From NCBI GenBank assembly GCA_945910005.1, contig OX246746.1:31739659-31803658 (forward strand): a stretch of 64,000 bases of DNA, read 5' to 3'. The notes beneath the pieces are model-generated. The model did no database searches, was not told the DNA's origin, and worked only from the letters and a program-made list of their open reading frames with translations. Below, one piece after another: positions 24,501-36,972 of the stretch. This DNA comes from Isoperla grammatica. Lineage: Eukaryota > Arthropoda > Insecta > Plecoptera > Perlodidae. A program made the position numbers and the translations under genes. Positions within the stretch are counted from its first letter, which is position 1, and each line of letters begins with the position of its first letter.

Positions 24501-27500
24501 ATGTTCGGCGAAATAACACGGAGAATCTGTTTACAAATGGGTACATTATTTTTGAATAGGTTGGTGACAAATGAACTTAATACCATGCATAGATATAACA
24601 TCCCTCTACAAGTATAGGTAAATATTTATAATAATCCTACTATTAGTGAGTAATTGGTTGACGGTCAATACATCTGTAAAACTCCTACTGCCGAACGCTC
24701 ATGATATTCAATACACATTACTGCGGCGGGGGGGCTACAAAGGGTAACACATTTATTGCGGGAACTACAAAGTGCAACATGTTTATTGTGCGGAGCACCA
24801 CATTCATCGCAGGGGTTTCAAAAGGCAAAGTGGACAGGCTAGGTGACAACAAAATGATAAGATATATGAAGACACTTACCAGTTACACTCTAGCTAGGCC
24901 ATCATAGATGAAATCTCACAATTGCAAAAACAGACCAACAACGCTGGTAAACGTTTAATAACGTTATAAATTATAAATTGTGACATAGTCGTGCTAGTTT
25001 TTGATCTGTTGATGGACCGGCAGCATTCCTATAAAAGACAAAACACATGTTCCATATGTATAGCGACTAATTCCAGCAGTCGGCCGCAGAAGAAATTCCA
25101 GGCATTTATTCCGGGTTTTTATAAATATAGAAAAAGATTTATACAAAGAACTCATTGTATATAATTGCATTCTGGTTACACTAATGGCTGATAAAGTTAA
25201 CAAACACTCCAATTAAACCACGCCAAGTGCAGTGCGTTTAACCGACGGTTAACATGAAATGATAGTAGGCACAACTAGCGTTAGTTCGTCCCGTTTGCAG
25301 GTGCAGTCCTATAGACATCTAAAGTCAATATTTCACTGGAGAAGATACATCATGAAACTTTCACAATCGTATAATGGATGAAGAAAAACACCATGCGACA
25401 TATTTTGATACTTTATTGCCTAAGCATAAATGCGTAAGTAATAGTGACATTCCCATTAGAAACATAGCTCATGTTTGATTTTCTTTTACGTTTGATAAAT
25501 AATGGAAATGACACATTGTCTGTTCCTACGCCCACAGTTACAGTTTATTAATTAAATAAATAAACAAGTAAATGGTACGACAGAATTCACAGTATACTTC
25601 TGTATAGGGTACAATGTTTAGTGACAATTAATACTAAGGAAAGAATTCTAGGATTGCTACCGTGACGGATACAAATCTTTAAACCTTTAGAATCAACGTA
25701 TAACTACATAATATTCAAATTTGTATTTTATGTTTATCTAGGGCTATTGGTTTCGTCATTTATACATGGCTCAGTACAGTGGGACATTTCCTTTTTATGT
25801 TAGGTAGCCGAACATGTAGACAGTCTGTATTGGAAATAACAATGCATTCTCATTCCAGAAAACAATACCTTAGAATTATAAAATGTTTTAAATGTTTCCA
25901 ATAAAATAACAATCACAAACAAAGTTACTAAGAATTAATGAGAAAAGTAAAGTGTACAGCACAAACTTCACACACAATTTCTTATTTCAATAAGACATAT
26001 TTTTATAAACGTATATGAACTCCAAAGTGTCTGTGTCTACACGCCTAGCCTCAATTACTATAGGCTCACTGTGTCCTGCCAAACTGTGTGTCAGCTATAT
26101 TGAGCATCCAAACACTGCTGTGTTATCCCCTATTCAAATGCATCTAAAAATATCCTCTCTTCAAAAAAAGGTTATTTTTTTTAAAGTTTCCGCTGAAGAA
26201 GAAAAAGTTCGAATTCCCCTCCCTGAAATACGACTAATACGCACTTTTCAATCGAGACTCACGAATACTTAAAAAGTTCTAAATTCGTTAAAAAAAAAAC
26301 GTGTGAAAATGCAAGCTCCTTAAGCCCTATATAGTTGGTTAAATCGCAAAGGTCCTTGTAGTTCCATTCCAGACGAAGTCAGCCATTATCTAAAAACAAG
26401 TTTGTACGCTTTCGTAGCCTTTACCTTATTCAAGTGATACGTTTGATGTGTACTTGAAAATCACCGTTGAATGACAAATATTCAGGTTTCTTGTGGTCGC
26501 AAGCAACCAGAGCTGTTGCACGCCATTGCTGCCTTCCCCCACCCCACCCCTCGGGAAAGGGTTAGAATCAAACGAATCACAATACTATTTCAAATGAATT
26601 GTATAACTCTGTTTGATAGCAGTGGTATTGGATAGGCCACGCGAGGGATCGGGGCCTGTTCGCGCGCTGTCCCATGATCCACGCGCCTTGCCAGGGTAAA
26701 AAACCTATTCAACTCTGCTGCTAAGACACGGTGCACCCTTCTTGAGCTAACGGCTCACTCCATCATGCATTCATTCATTCATATATTGAATTTAAAATCA
26801 CCCTCTTTAACCAGTAAGTCTAATTCAATATGTTCTGAACCAATCCGATTGTAGCGTCTGCAGCCAAAGGATTCGAGAAACAAAACACTGCTGTTGCATA
26901 GAGATTTGCACACCAGTCTTTTCTATGCCGTTGACAACAATAGCGAATAATGTTTGAATACGAACGGCAACATAAATACTTTATCCTTGAAAATTGGGGT
27001 GGAATGAGATGGGGTTATGTGAATTTCGGATGTAAATTGAGAATTCGTGAAGGGCGAAATTTATATCCGAGAGCGCGGATCCATGGACTATCATGCATTT
27101 TTATGGTAATTTTAACAATGTGTAGCGAAAGATGGACAGCCTGCCATAAATCAGCACTGTTCTATTCCAGATGTTGTGTTGTGCAGTTTTTGTGCATCAC
27201 AGAAGAATGGCGAGCTAGTTGGCAAACAATAGGCTTGGATCTTCTATACCTTGGCGATGCAATCCAGAGACAAGTTGACGTACCTTTTCATAATATTATG
27301 TATTCTTTATTGCTAAATGCAGATAATAAAGAGGGGATTTATCACTATTAACAAGGTTACACAACTGCACGCACAAAACACCGCTAAAACATGTTATTCT
27401 CTTGTGCAATCTTGAATGACAAATGAATTGAGTCACCTATGTCTTGCACAGCATAATTATTGTGCATTTAAAAAAAATATATGCGTTTTCTTAGTCCTGT

Positions 27501-29636
27501 AATCTTTATGATATCATCAGCATTGCTTTACTCCCCGCTTGATTGTAATAAAACAAATACAATTACAATAATGTTACGCCCATCAGATAATATGAAGACA
27601 TATTTAATAATGTTTTATGTTACAACTGCGCATAACGAAGACCGGCCTAAATCATTCAAATGAATGGAATGAGAAAGCGACTATCTTGAGTCGAGTGAAA
27701 GCCAAGGGTGAGTTTATTTCTTGAGCACAGTGAGTGAATTTAATTTTTGAACACATTCGTTTGAGATCCACCTAAAGCAACTCCGTTTAACAATGCTCGA
27801 TTGTCTGATCTCAAAATAACCCTTCAATATATTTGACAACAATCTCACCGTACAATCAAATTACAAACTATCGAAATGGTAAACGTGAATTTTATTTAAA
27901 TTATTATAGAAGTTCTATCAGATTTAGAATTTACCTATTTACAAACCATTCTTCATACAAATAACATTTTGTTTTAAGGTACTGTTTGTTCGGTATGAAA
28001 CCACAATCTATGTGTCGCTAATATTTCCAGAGCTTCGAAAATCCCGTAAATTTAATAATGTAATATGATTCCAGCTCGTTCGACACATAAACCAGGCTAC
28101 TTTTCCAATACACGTCGACGGGAAATTCTACGCGATAAAAGATTTTGTTCAAATTTTGGGGCGATTCAAATAACCGTTATGCAAAGTAATTTTTCGAAAA
28201 TTAGTTTAAAATATATGACAATTTTGGTTTATCATATTTGAATATCATGTGAAAAGGTACGTCAGATTTAAATGATATGCTTCTAACAGCATGTTTCATT
28301 AGTTTAGTACTAACCCTGCACCTGTTTTTCAATGTTCCAGAGAAGTTGGTTAAATATGTCATCATGCCAGTTTTCTGAAGTATTGTTACATCAAAACAAA
28401 ATAATATCAAACATATAATGTTTGTTGTATGAAAACGGGATGCTATGCTGAACTAGAAAAATAATATTATCTTACTACAGGCATGTCTCATATTCCTCTG
28501 TAGCAATTTCTGATTGTTTATACTTAAATCTTCTTTTAGCTCTCCTATTGTTTATGTGACTAAGGAATGTAAATAATGTAATCATTGTGGGGTTGCTAAA
28601 ACAAATACTACCCGATTCCAAATACCAGGCTAGTATAGAGATTGGGAAGCACTACTCGTTAATATGTCAAAAGCAAGTATTGGAAATCAAACCAAGGTGT
28701 AAAAAAACACGCATACTCGGCATCTGAAATAGTTTTTTTTCTAAACAAAGCAACGGAATTTTGTATCCACGTCAACATTCGGAGTTACAAAAGATCAACT
28801 CAGATTCAAAACAATTAAATCGGTGTTTGAGAAAGAACTTCATGATCTTGTCATTTCTACCAAACTGTGCGAATCACGATGGAACATTTTGTTTTTCTAT
28901 ACATATAAATCGTTTATAAAACAGTACATTTATTTATTTATTGACTTTTTTCTTTGCCAACATTGTACAGAGTTGTTAAATTGCTTGTAACAACACAACA
29001 ATCAGAACGTGTTTATATATGCCCCAAATGTGTGGTGGCAATTGCGTCCAGTGTCACAGTACCAACCTTGTGCATATGACTACATACTGCCCGCAGCGAG
29101 CCAGAGCTGCCCGAAGAATTATTGTTCCAATTATTGGTTTAATTTAACTTGTGCGTGGGATCGCGGGCTCCAGAGCAGGCTTGTATGAGGGAAAATAAAC
29201 CGCCAATTAAAAGCTAGGACCGATCGACCGCCAGCATACACACCGCGCCAACAGACTGCAGTAATTAATTAGTAGACCCTTGAAAAACCAAATAATATTC
29301 CCTGGCTTTAATGAGCTCTAAAGATGTGGGTGATTATAATAAATCATCATAATAATTATTAACCCCCCCGATATGATTCATGATTTATAAATTAATGAAA
29401 ATCAAAATTGTAATATATAAATATAAGTTGTAATTAATTATGTAGTTTTTCTAATGATATTAAAGAACTCCCACGAGCTATTGGAGTGGAGCTGAAAACA
29501 AAGCCATAAAACGGTTTCTGAACGTTATCACGTGAGTTTTGTTAAGGAGTGACAAAGGAAGAATCACCTGCGTTAGGGGTAAGAACTGATTGGGTTCGGA
29601 ATAACCACAACAAATGCAGCACGGAGCCGCTATGAC
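21546..29636. other. About 8 kb of AT-rich DNA without a recognised gene
   Basis: This is probably intergenic or intronic. A tRNA-like B box, gggttcgaatcctaag, at 22011-22026 is likely an old SINE remnant. A degenerate 30-bp motif, ctacaaagtgtaacacatttatt-like, occurs near 24265, 24735 and 24764. Short A and T runs are common. The longest open frame (26950-27351, plus, 133 codons, from an ATG) encodes a W-, C- and R-containing peptide that I do not recognise; it could be an exon but nothing supports that. I see no convincing promoter. Confidence 0.4.
26950..27351 (+). CDS. Hypothetical open frame, 133 codons, unrecognised
   Basis: The frame begins at an ATG (MFEYERQHKYFILENWGG) and ends at TAA. 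It contains five tryptophans, six cysteines and a hydrophobic stretch near the middle (LSCIFMVILTMC). It is longer than most chance frames in this AT-rich stretch and outside any array. I recognise no domain, see no flanking splice signal that I could defend, and find no homologous copy in the window. I list it as the best non-repeat ATG-initiated frame, with low confidence that it is real. Confidence 0.12.
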   Translation: MFEYERQHKYFILENWGGMRWGYVNFGCKLRIREGRNLYPRARIHGLSCIFMVILTMCSERWTACHKSALFYSRCCVVQFLCITEEWRASWQTIGLDLLYLGDAIQRQVDVPFHNIMYSLLLNADNKEGIYHY

Positions 29637-29680
29637 TAAACGGAAACAGCGTGACCTTGTGGTCACGCTGTTTCCGTTTA
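29637..29680. other. Perfect 20-bp hairpin with a 4-base loop
   Basis: The arm taaacggaaacagcgtgacc (29637-29656) is followed by ttgt and its exact reverse complement (29661-29680). Nothing beyond the arms is complementary. The stem is GC-mixed and would be stable as RNA or as a cruciform. It could be a young snap-back duplication, a small foldback element or an assembly artefact. No terminator or RNA gene context is evident. Confidence 0.85.
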
Positions 29681-30734
29681 CAGACAGGTACGACCAAAAG
29701 TATATTCATGTCCAGCACGGCTTATACAGTTCTCCAACACGCCTCAAATGAAAATACAAATTATAATCTTCCAAAGACAGGGCAAACTAAATCAGCCATT
29801 TGTGGACCGATTTTGACGAATTTTGGACCCTGAAGGAGCGCGTAATTAAGAGACAACTAAACGAAAGATACCATGGACGCCTTTGCTTAGTGCTTAGTGG
29901 CTAAGGCGACAGCACGCGGTCTTCTTACTATATATGTTATTGTTATTAGTACTATTGGACAAATCTTTCCAAAATGCAGCTATTATTTTGGGGAATTCAA
30001 TACAAATAAAGAAAAACATCTCATACAAATTATTACTTAGTTTTATGGAATACAGTTTTGTTAGTTCCTGGATACCCCGAGACCATCGAGGCTAATCGTG
30101 GAAGCAATGAACCTCAGAATCTCAAAATCTCAACCCATCGCTATTAATATAACTTTTACGTTGTGTCAGTGACTGTACAACATCTTTATTTATCAGCAAC
30201 AAAAAATCGCAAAATGTACGAGGCTTATTCATGTGAAACGCAATATAATAGCAATATGTTAGTTCACAAAATAAATTATGAACAGCAAGACCAGATGTTT
30301 AAGTTGAGCACGATCGGTATTGTCATGAGCCAGTAATCGAAGCTAGCAGACCCCTACCGGAAAACCGATACCGCGTCAGTATCACATACCGAGCCCGGTA
30401 TTTACCTCGGTTGTTCACTTGTGAATAGGGAAGCTAAGTGGGAAGCTCACTCAAATTGGTCAATAATTAGTTATTTCACAAACGCGATAACGTCTGTACC
30501 CAACAACGGAGCAGAAATGAACACACATCTCAAGAACTGTAACTTTTCTTTCCATTGGTAAACAATATATTACTCTATCGCTCGTGGTTAGGCCTATACA
30601 ATTAGTTTTGGGTTGAAGTTAGAGTTACATTGCTGAACTCGTAAGATTCTTTCATCTTTATAGACTGTGCGTAAATCTGCAAGACAGAAACATGATGATA
30701 TCGCCTGTTGTATCGCGTCTCAATTATTGGTGTA
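29681..30734. other. Spacer without a recognised gene
   Basis: This holds AT-rich unique DNA. A fragment atcgaggctaatcg near 30088 resembles the SINE-B tail but is too short to be sure of. No coding frame of note is present. Confidence 0.4.
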
Positions 30735-30850
30735 TATGTTTTTAATCATGTTACTCGAGACGATGAGGGGTGATCTATGAAGAGGCAGAATAACTTACCA
30801 AAGAAAAACATGCCTTATGTGGGACTCGCGATCTCCGATTTTTACTACTC
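30735..30850 (-). mobile_element. SINE family B, reverse-oriented decayed copy
   Basis: It reads catgttactcgagacgatga, then ggggtgatctatgaagagg, and later acatgccttatgtgggactc with gcgatctccg. The order matches the copy at 35305-35570, where cgagacgatgagtggg precedes catgctctagccagg and tacgtgggacccgcg. The tRNA-like portion is shortened. Confidence 0.5.
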
Positions 30851-30948
30851 TGTGTATATTTTATTTTTATATTAATTACTCTTTTATATGTATACTTTTG
30901 TTAATTTTTGATTTGGTCGATCAATTTTGTTTTATTAGTTTTCTTCAT

Positions 30949-32171
30949 ACATAATTACTTAACGTACTTGTTATGTCGTGTTAGTATTAGAGAGCAACAA
31001 TTACTAAGCACATAATTACTTAACGTACTTGTTATGTCGTTTTAGTATATGAGAGCAATAGTTACTGTGTACATAATTACTTAACGTACTTGTTATGTCG
31101 TGTTAGTATATGAGAGCTACAGTAACTGTGTACATAATTACTTAACGTACTTGTTATGTCGTGTTAGTATATGAGAGCAATAGTTACTGTGTACATAATT
31201 ACTTAACGTACTTGTTATGTCGTGTTAGTATATGAGAGCAACAGTTACTGTGTACATAATTACTTAACGTACTTGTTATGTCGTGTTAGTATATGAGAGC
31301 AATAGTTACTGTGTACATAATTACTTAACGTACTTGTTATGTCGTGTTAGTATATGAGAGCAACAGTTACTGTGTACATAATTACTTAACGTACTTGTTA
31401 TGTCGTGTTAGTATATGAGAGCAACAGTTACTGTGTACATAATTACTTAACGTACTTGTTATGTCGTGTAAGTATATGAGAGCTACAGTAACTGTGTACA
31501 TAATTACTTAACGTACTTGTTATGTCGTGTTAGTATATAAGAGCAACAGTTACTGTGTACATAATTACTTAACGTACTTGTTATGTCGTGTTAGTATATA
31601 AGAGCAACAGTTACTGTGTACATAATTACTTAACGTACTTGTTATGTCGTGTTAGTATATAAGAGCAACAGTTACTGTGTACATAATTACTTAACGTACT
31701 TCTTATGTCGTGTTAGTATATGAGAGCAACAGTTTCTGTGTAGGTACATAATTACTTAACGTACTTGGTATGTCGTGTTAGTATATGAGAGCAACAGTTA
31801 CTGTGTACATAATTACTTAACGTACTTGTTATGTCGTGTTAGTATATGAGAGCATCAGTTACTGTGTACATAATTACTTAACGTACTTGTTATGTCGTGT
31901 TAGTATATGAGAGCAATAGTTACTGTGTACATAATTACTTAACGTACTTGTTATGTCGTGTTAGTATATGAGAGCAATAGTTACTGTGTACATAATTACT
32001 TAACGTACTTGTTATGTCGTGTTAATATATGAGAGCAACAGTTACTGTGTACATAATTAACGTACTTGTTATGTCGTGTTAGTATATAAGAGCAACAGTT
32101 ACTGTGTACATAATTACTTAACGTACTTGTTATGTCGTGTTAGTATATGAGAGCAATAGTTACTGTGTACT
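30949..32171 (+). repeat. 61-bp tandem array, about 20 units
   Basis: The unit is acataattacttaacgtact, then tgttatgtcgtgttagtata, then tgagagcaacagttactgtg t. Substitution variants include caatagttac, ctacagtaac and ataagagc. Two 4-bp indels occur: an extra ggta at about 31743 and loss of ctta at about 32058. The first unit is the most diverged (gtattagagagcaacaatta). The array ends at gtgtactacgacc. Confidence 0.97.
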
Positions 32172-32428
32172 ACGACCAAATTCTTTTTCTGTTCTCCTCA
32201 CATTTCTCATGGCCACAATAATAAGCAACACTTGCAGTATATTTAAATGAATAAATAATAACAACAATTAATGCAACCTTTAAATCCTTTTTTAAGAGCA
32301 GAAAACTTTCCCGTTCACTCGTTCAGACCAAAAGTCGACCGTACGCTTCTTGAGTCAGTGTAATGGAGACGTTTGCTTCGGTAAATGTAACTAGCTAAAT
32401 TAATATTTTTTTTTATTGATATCGTAAG

Positions 32429-32616
32429 AACGCTAAAATATATTGGAAAGGTAATTTATACCCGACATGTGGTTTTGTATCAGCTAAAAAATAAATGTAA
32501 AAAACTTGCAAATATCGTAACAAGCTACAATATTTGAAAATTGGTTACATTCGTTGTTGAGATGATACAAAACCAAATCCTGCAAACAGATAACTGTTTC
32601 AATATCTTGAAGCTTT
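32429..32616. mobile_element. Long-TIR element, copy 2 (same family as 19565-19866)
   Basis: The left arm contains atatattggaaaggtaattt and gtggttttgtatcagctaaa. The right arm is the inverse: gagatgatacaaaaccaaat, then ctgtttcaatatcttgaagc. It shares the arm core ggttttgtatcagctaaaaa with copy 1 and is about 110 bp shorter, through a shorter middle. No coding sequence is present. Confidence 0.65.
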
Positions 32617-32689
32617 CTCGTGGTATCAATAAAATAACTTTTATTTTGCGTGGTTTAATATTGCTAGGTACCCATTGCCGTTAATCCGT

Positions 32690-32944
32690 TCATACAGTAA
32701 ATGAAAACCTGTTTACAGTTTTACTTTTGAAGCTAGCGAACCTTGCATCGGTTCCTAGTAACACTTCCGCTGCGCTGCTGGGAAAAGAAACCGCAATCGC
32801 ACCCACAATACACCATTGAAGAACCGATGAAGCGTTCAATTGAAAGCTGCATGTAGGCCTACACTGGAACAGTGTACATTGAAACAATATGCTGGGTAGA
32901 CACACCCACAGGCGAGTAGAGGCTCCTGGCACTTCCGTTATCAC
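32690..32944 (-). other. 84-codon open frame, unrecognised
   Basis: The frame begins MITEVPGASTRLWVCLPS and is serine- and leucine-rich. It lies between a TIR element and a SINE. No motif, no repeated copy and no start context supports a gene. It is most likely chance. Confidence 0.1.
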
Positions 32945-32965
32945 TTTATAACATCGATAAAACGA

Positions 32966-33180
32966 GGAACCAATAGAGGCGTCTCAGGGGTAACACGCGA
33001 CACATAACCGGGAGGCCCCGGTTCGATACCGGACGACGGCAATCCTGACTGAAGGTTTTTACCGAGGCTTTCTTCAGACACAAGGGAATGTAGGGATTGA
33101 GCCCCAGGATATTCCTTAATAACTATCCAAAAACCCTAATATACCTACTTAATCACGTGAAGATGAGCATATATATAATG
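32966..33180 (+). mobile_element. tRNA-derived SINE, family A, near-complete
   Basis: The head aaccaatagaggcgtctcag has an A-box-like ggcgtctcaggggtaac. The B box cggttcgatacc fits the GGTTCRANYCC consensus closely. The body follows: ggcaatcctgactgaagg, ctttcttcagacacaagg and ggattgagccccaggat. The 3' end reads cctacttaatcacgtgaaga, then tgagcatatatataatg. The next SINE of the same family begins only a few bases later, in the same orientation. Confidence 0.85.
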
Positions 33181-33185
33181 GTGCA

Positions 33186-33778
<593 letters not shown>

Positions 33779-33807
33779 TACATATTGCAACCAACATAAC
33801 CTGAGAA

Positions 33808-33808
<1 letters not shown>

Positions 33809-33864
<56 letters not shown>
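33809..33864. repeat. (AT)n microsatellite, about 27 repeats
   Basis: A second pure AT run is bounded by aaatc on the left and atgataagcc on the right, so its ends form a palindromic atcatat/atatgat. A 78-codon minus-strand frame uses this run as a poly(YI) tail and is an artefact. Confidence 0.95.
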
Positions 33865-33865
<1 letters not shown>

Positions 33866-34731
33866 AAGCCAAAGACTACCTTTCACTCTACAACAGGGAT
33901 TCCTACAAAAAAAGTACTGATAACAGAAAAACATGTTCTGTTTCCACTTGTTCATCGACACATCGGGTTCAAAAGAAGCTCGGTGGATATAATCATCTAC
34001 CAGTTTAGAAAACAGTGTTTGTTGTTTGCGGAAAGTCTGCAACATTCCCTTAAAACATGAGTTTGGTCAATTGACTGGACACTGGAGTAAACAATCCTCT
34101 GAATCGCGAATTCGACCAATAAACACTTAATAGCGGGTTCGTCCAGAATGGGTCGGGTTCATCCAATATTGGCGGGAGCAATCTGCGCGTTGGACTCCCA
34201 ATGCACAGTCGGATAACCCACCATCATGATCTCGAGTTAAAGTGGTTGAAGTGGACAATTATTTAGGAGTTTGTCCAAAACAAACCGTTGATGTGATGTT
34301 TCAACTGAACTATTATTACGATCAAAATCAATATGAAGTTACTACAACTGATTTAATCGATTTTCATCAGTGACAGTGGCTTCAACTATCAAACGAACGA
34401 ACAAAAAACTTCACTGAATCCCATTGACAAAAACTATCGCAACCACCTCATAATGACTCTTGACTCCAACTTCATTTGAATGATATAATAAAAAGTTATT
34501 AAAATAAATAAATGAACACCAACAAATGTTACTTAAACTGAATTCACGCGACTGAAATCGGCTTCCCCAGTTTCAAAAGTGACTTCAGTTAATTCGATCG
34601 ATCCAACAGTCCTACAAAATAATTACATCTGTTAAAAATGTTCGGAATAGCTTCAACTGAATATAAATGACTAACAATTAACTCTCCAGTCCACAATGAT
34701 CTTCCGTCGACGCCAAAAAATGCAGTATAGT
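33865..34731. other. Spacer without a recognised gene
   Basis: This holds mixed AT-rich unique sequence. I see no repeat unit, transposon end or convincing frame. Confidence 0.4.
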
Positions 34732-35313
34732 CTAATTAAAGGACCGGTTATTAGTAAGAAAGGCGATCTGTTCACATTGGCACCGGCCTTGCATCCTTCC
34801 ACAATGTATCCACATTAGGGCATTGATGTTCGCGTACAGCTCATGAAGCAAGAAGGATTGACTGCAAGCCGACAGCATCTTGGGACGGTACAATCTAATC
34901 CCTTCACCAATAGGAGGCGGTGTAGATGTCACGTGATGCAGTAATATGCAAAGAGGGCGGTTTAGAGTCCGTACGCCTCGTTTAGCATGCAAAGCTGAAC
35001 ACTGGAAGGTGGGGACGGCTGATCGATATATCATCTGATGGCGCAAATAACTCCGCCCCCTCTTGCCTCGTTGCTTGACAGGTACAACTCGGACATGCGC
35101 TGCGCTGTGTGCATAGAAATATTCGCCATTACGGGAGAACAAAGAACAATCGATAAAAATGTAATAGGCTAAGGAGGAGGCCTTCGTTTGTGTGTGGAGC
35201 AGTTTACGAGCTGGCGTTATCATGGTTGAGCAAGGTTTACGGAGCACTTTCTTACACTGGCGGGTCGAGCCGGGGAAATTGCACTTTTCCGTTTTACTTT
35301 CGATGATGATCAT
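34732..35313 (-). CDS. Hypothetical open frame, 193 codons, in a locally GC-richer stretch
   Basis: This is the longest minus-strand frame outside tandem arrays. It starts MIIIESKTEKCNFPGSTR and is rich in R, C, H and S, with no domain that I recognise. The DNA is GC-richer than its surroundings and contains promoter-like boxes: ccgccccc at about 35053 and accaatagg at 34907. These could equally mean that the region is a promoter or first-exon area and the frame is incidental. The frame starts inside the edge of a SINE-B copy, which weakens the coding case. I see no splice sites that I can defend. Confidence 0.18.
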   Translation of the reverse strand: MIIIESKTEKCNFPGSTRQCKKVLRKPCSTMITPARKLLHTQTKASSLAYYIFIDCSLFSRNGEYFYAHSAAHVRVVPVKQRGKRGRSYLRHQMIYRSAVPTFQCSALHAKRGVRTLNRPLCILLHHVTSTPPPIGEGIRLYRPKMLSACSQSFLLHELYANINALMWIHCGRMQGRCQCEQIAFLTNNRSFN

Positions 35314-35570
35314 GTCTGGGATTTACGTCTCATATTTTCGCAACGATGATAATCGAGACGATGAGTGGGGGTTGTATGAAGATGAAGAAATGTTGCATGA
35401 CATGGTGATGCACTTCTCATATTTTGGCAACGATGATAATCGAGACGAGTGGGGAATTAAACGTTACATGACATCCATGCTCTAGCCAGGATTTGAACCT
35501 GGTACGTGGGACCCGCGCTTTCATAGACCAACGCTTAATCGACCACTGTTACTACGTCGGCTCTCTACTT
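35305..35570 (-). mobile_element. SINE family B, fullest copy, with duplicated tail
   Basis: Read on the minus strand from 35567, the head is agccgacgtagtaacagtgg (A box) and the B box is aggttcaaatcc, a close match to GGTTCRANYCC. The body gagcatggatgtcatgtaac follows, then the tail ccactcgtctcgattatc with gttgccaaaatatgag. The tail then occurs a second time (ccccactcatcgtctcgat, ending near 35310). Other copies have a single tail. The overlapping 97-codon plus frame (35192-35485) is largely this repeat. Confidence 0.75.
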
Positions 35571-36895
35571 TTACTTTACTTTGCCAAGTATTGTAGTATA
35601 TAAACGGCAAACGGTATAATGAATAGTGTTATCTTTTATGAAAATCAACTGTAATCAGTAGTAACATTAAAAAAGAGTTAATTTCAATAAAGTAACTTAC
35701 CAAAATTTGCAAGTGTAAAATAATATACCTTCTGTGTAAGCGGTGTTGTGTGTAAGCGAAAGAATTCTGAAATTTTACATTTTGTCAAAGTTACAGTTGA
35801 GCAAGCTTATGTAAGGGTCTACATTTTGGAAAAATAGTTCCACTATAATTGCTATACAAGTCATTCACATGATGAATTGTACTTTAAAAAATCCAATTGA
35901 TGGGATTACATTTAAAACAGTTTAGAGTAAGTGTGCAGTGCACACCAAGAACTCCTTCATTCTGTTTCTAACTATTCTGGAAAATATTAATCTATAATAA
36001 CTGTTGTGTCTTTAATATATTAACACCACTAATATATTATGGCATGTAGTAACTTTATTATGACAATAGCTAAAACCTTGCGTAGGATGTAGGAAACTTT
36101 ACCGCCATATCTGTACCGACTGTAGAAAGATTAATATTCATGGTTCCAGTACTACTAATTAGAACAATTATGTGAGAGCTTCTTTTGATGTATACGACTT
36201 ACTAAACCACCGACACAAGTACAAACATTAAAACCAAAATTGGATTGATTGAAAAAAAAATTCGGCAAACGAAATTAATCTCAGGTAATTGGTTTCCAGA
36301 ATCGTTAGATTATAGATACGCAAATCTGCTTCATAATTTTTAATTTTTCACTCAAAACATAGAGTAAACTAATGTTTGATAAAATCATTATCTTATGCTA
36401 TCCAAACACTATGAGGTTGAAGTCTGTTGATACGTATCCAGATTACAATTTTGAGTAAAGAACATACTGTTATCGTCAATGGCTATGTCGATTTATAAAA
36501 TGTATCATAATAAAATAACTGCCACTTTGATTTTATTCCAGTTTACCTTCCTTAAAAGGTGAAAAAACACACAAATAAATTGGTATACCCAACAAACACA
36601 TTATTATTGACCACTTGATGAAAAGTGTCATTTCTCGGACGTGTTGTGTGTTGAGAGACAACGACAGTCCACCAGTATCGCAGCTCCCTAGTGCAATGTA
36701 TGCGGTGCTTACGGGCCTCGCGACCTAGGGACCCCCTCGACAACCACCGATTTGTAATAATTCACAGATTTCTCAGATTCAGAATAGCAGAAAATACAAT
36801 CTTAACTTACACAACTAAAAGATAGTGACAAACGTAAGTAATCTGGTGCCAGAAATAATTAGTGTTCTACTATACTTAGAGCACTACATTTCACA
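35571..36895. other. AT-rich spacer without a recognised gene
   Basis: Unique sequence for the most part. The segment 36620-36740 is GC-richer and a 63-codon minus-strand frame (36552-36743) crosses it, with no recognisable motif. Confidence 0.4.
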
Positions 36896-36972
36896 TTTCG
36901 ACCCTTAAAAAGTGGGGGCCCAAAAATCTAACTTGCATATACAGGCCCCGTAATTTTGCGTTACGCCACTGC
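36896..36972 (-). mobile_element. hAT-like transposon end (fragment)
   Basis: On the minus strand from 36972 it reads gcagtggcgtaacgcaaaat, then acggggcctgtatatgc and ttgggcccccac. CAGTGGCGTA is a common terminus of hAT-superfamily elements, with the ggggcc stretch typical of their subterminal region. The opposite end is not found nearby. A similar ccagtagcgtagtcaaaatg occurs on the plus strand near 43596. Identification is from motif memory only. Confidence 0.35.

Noticed and set aside
5281..32171. CRISPR-like reading of the 50-, 79-, 38- and 61-bp arrays
   Set aside because: The whole unit is conserved, with no unique spacers, no cas genes are present, and the DNA is eukaryotic.
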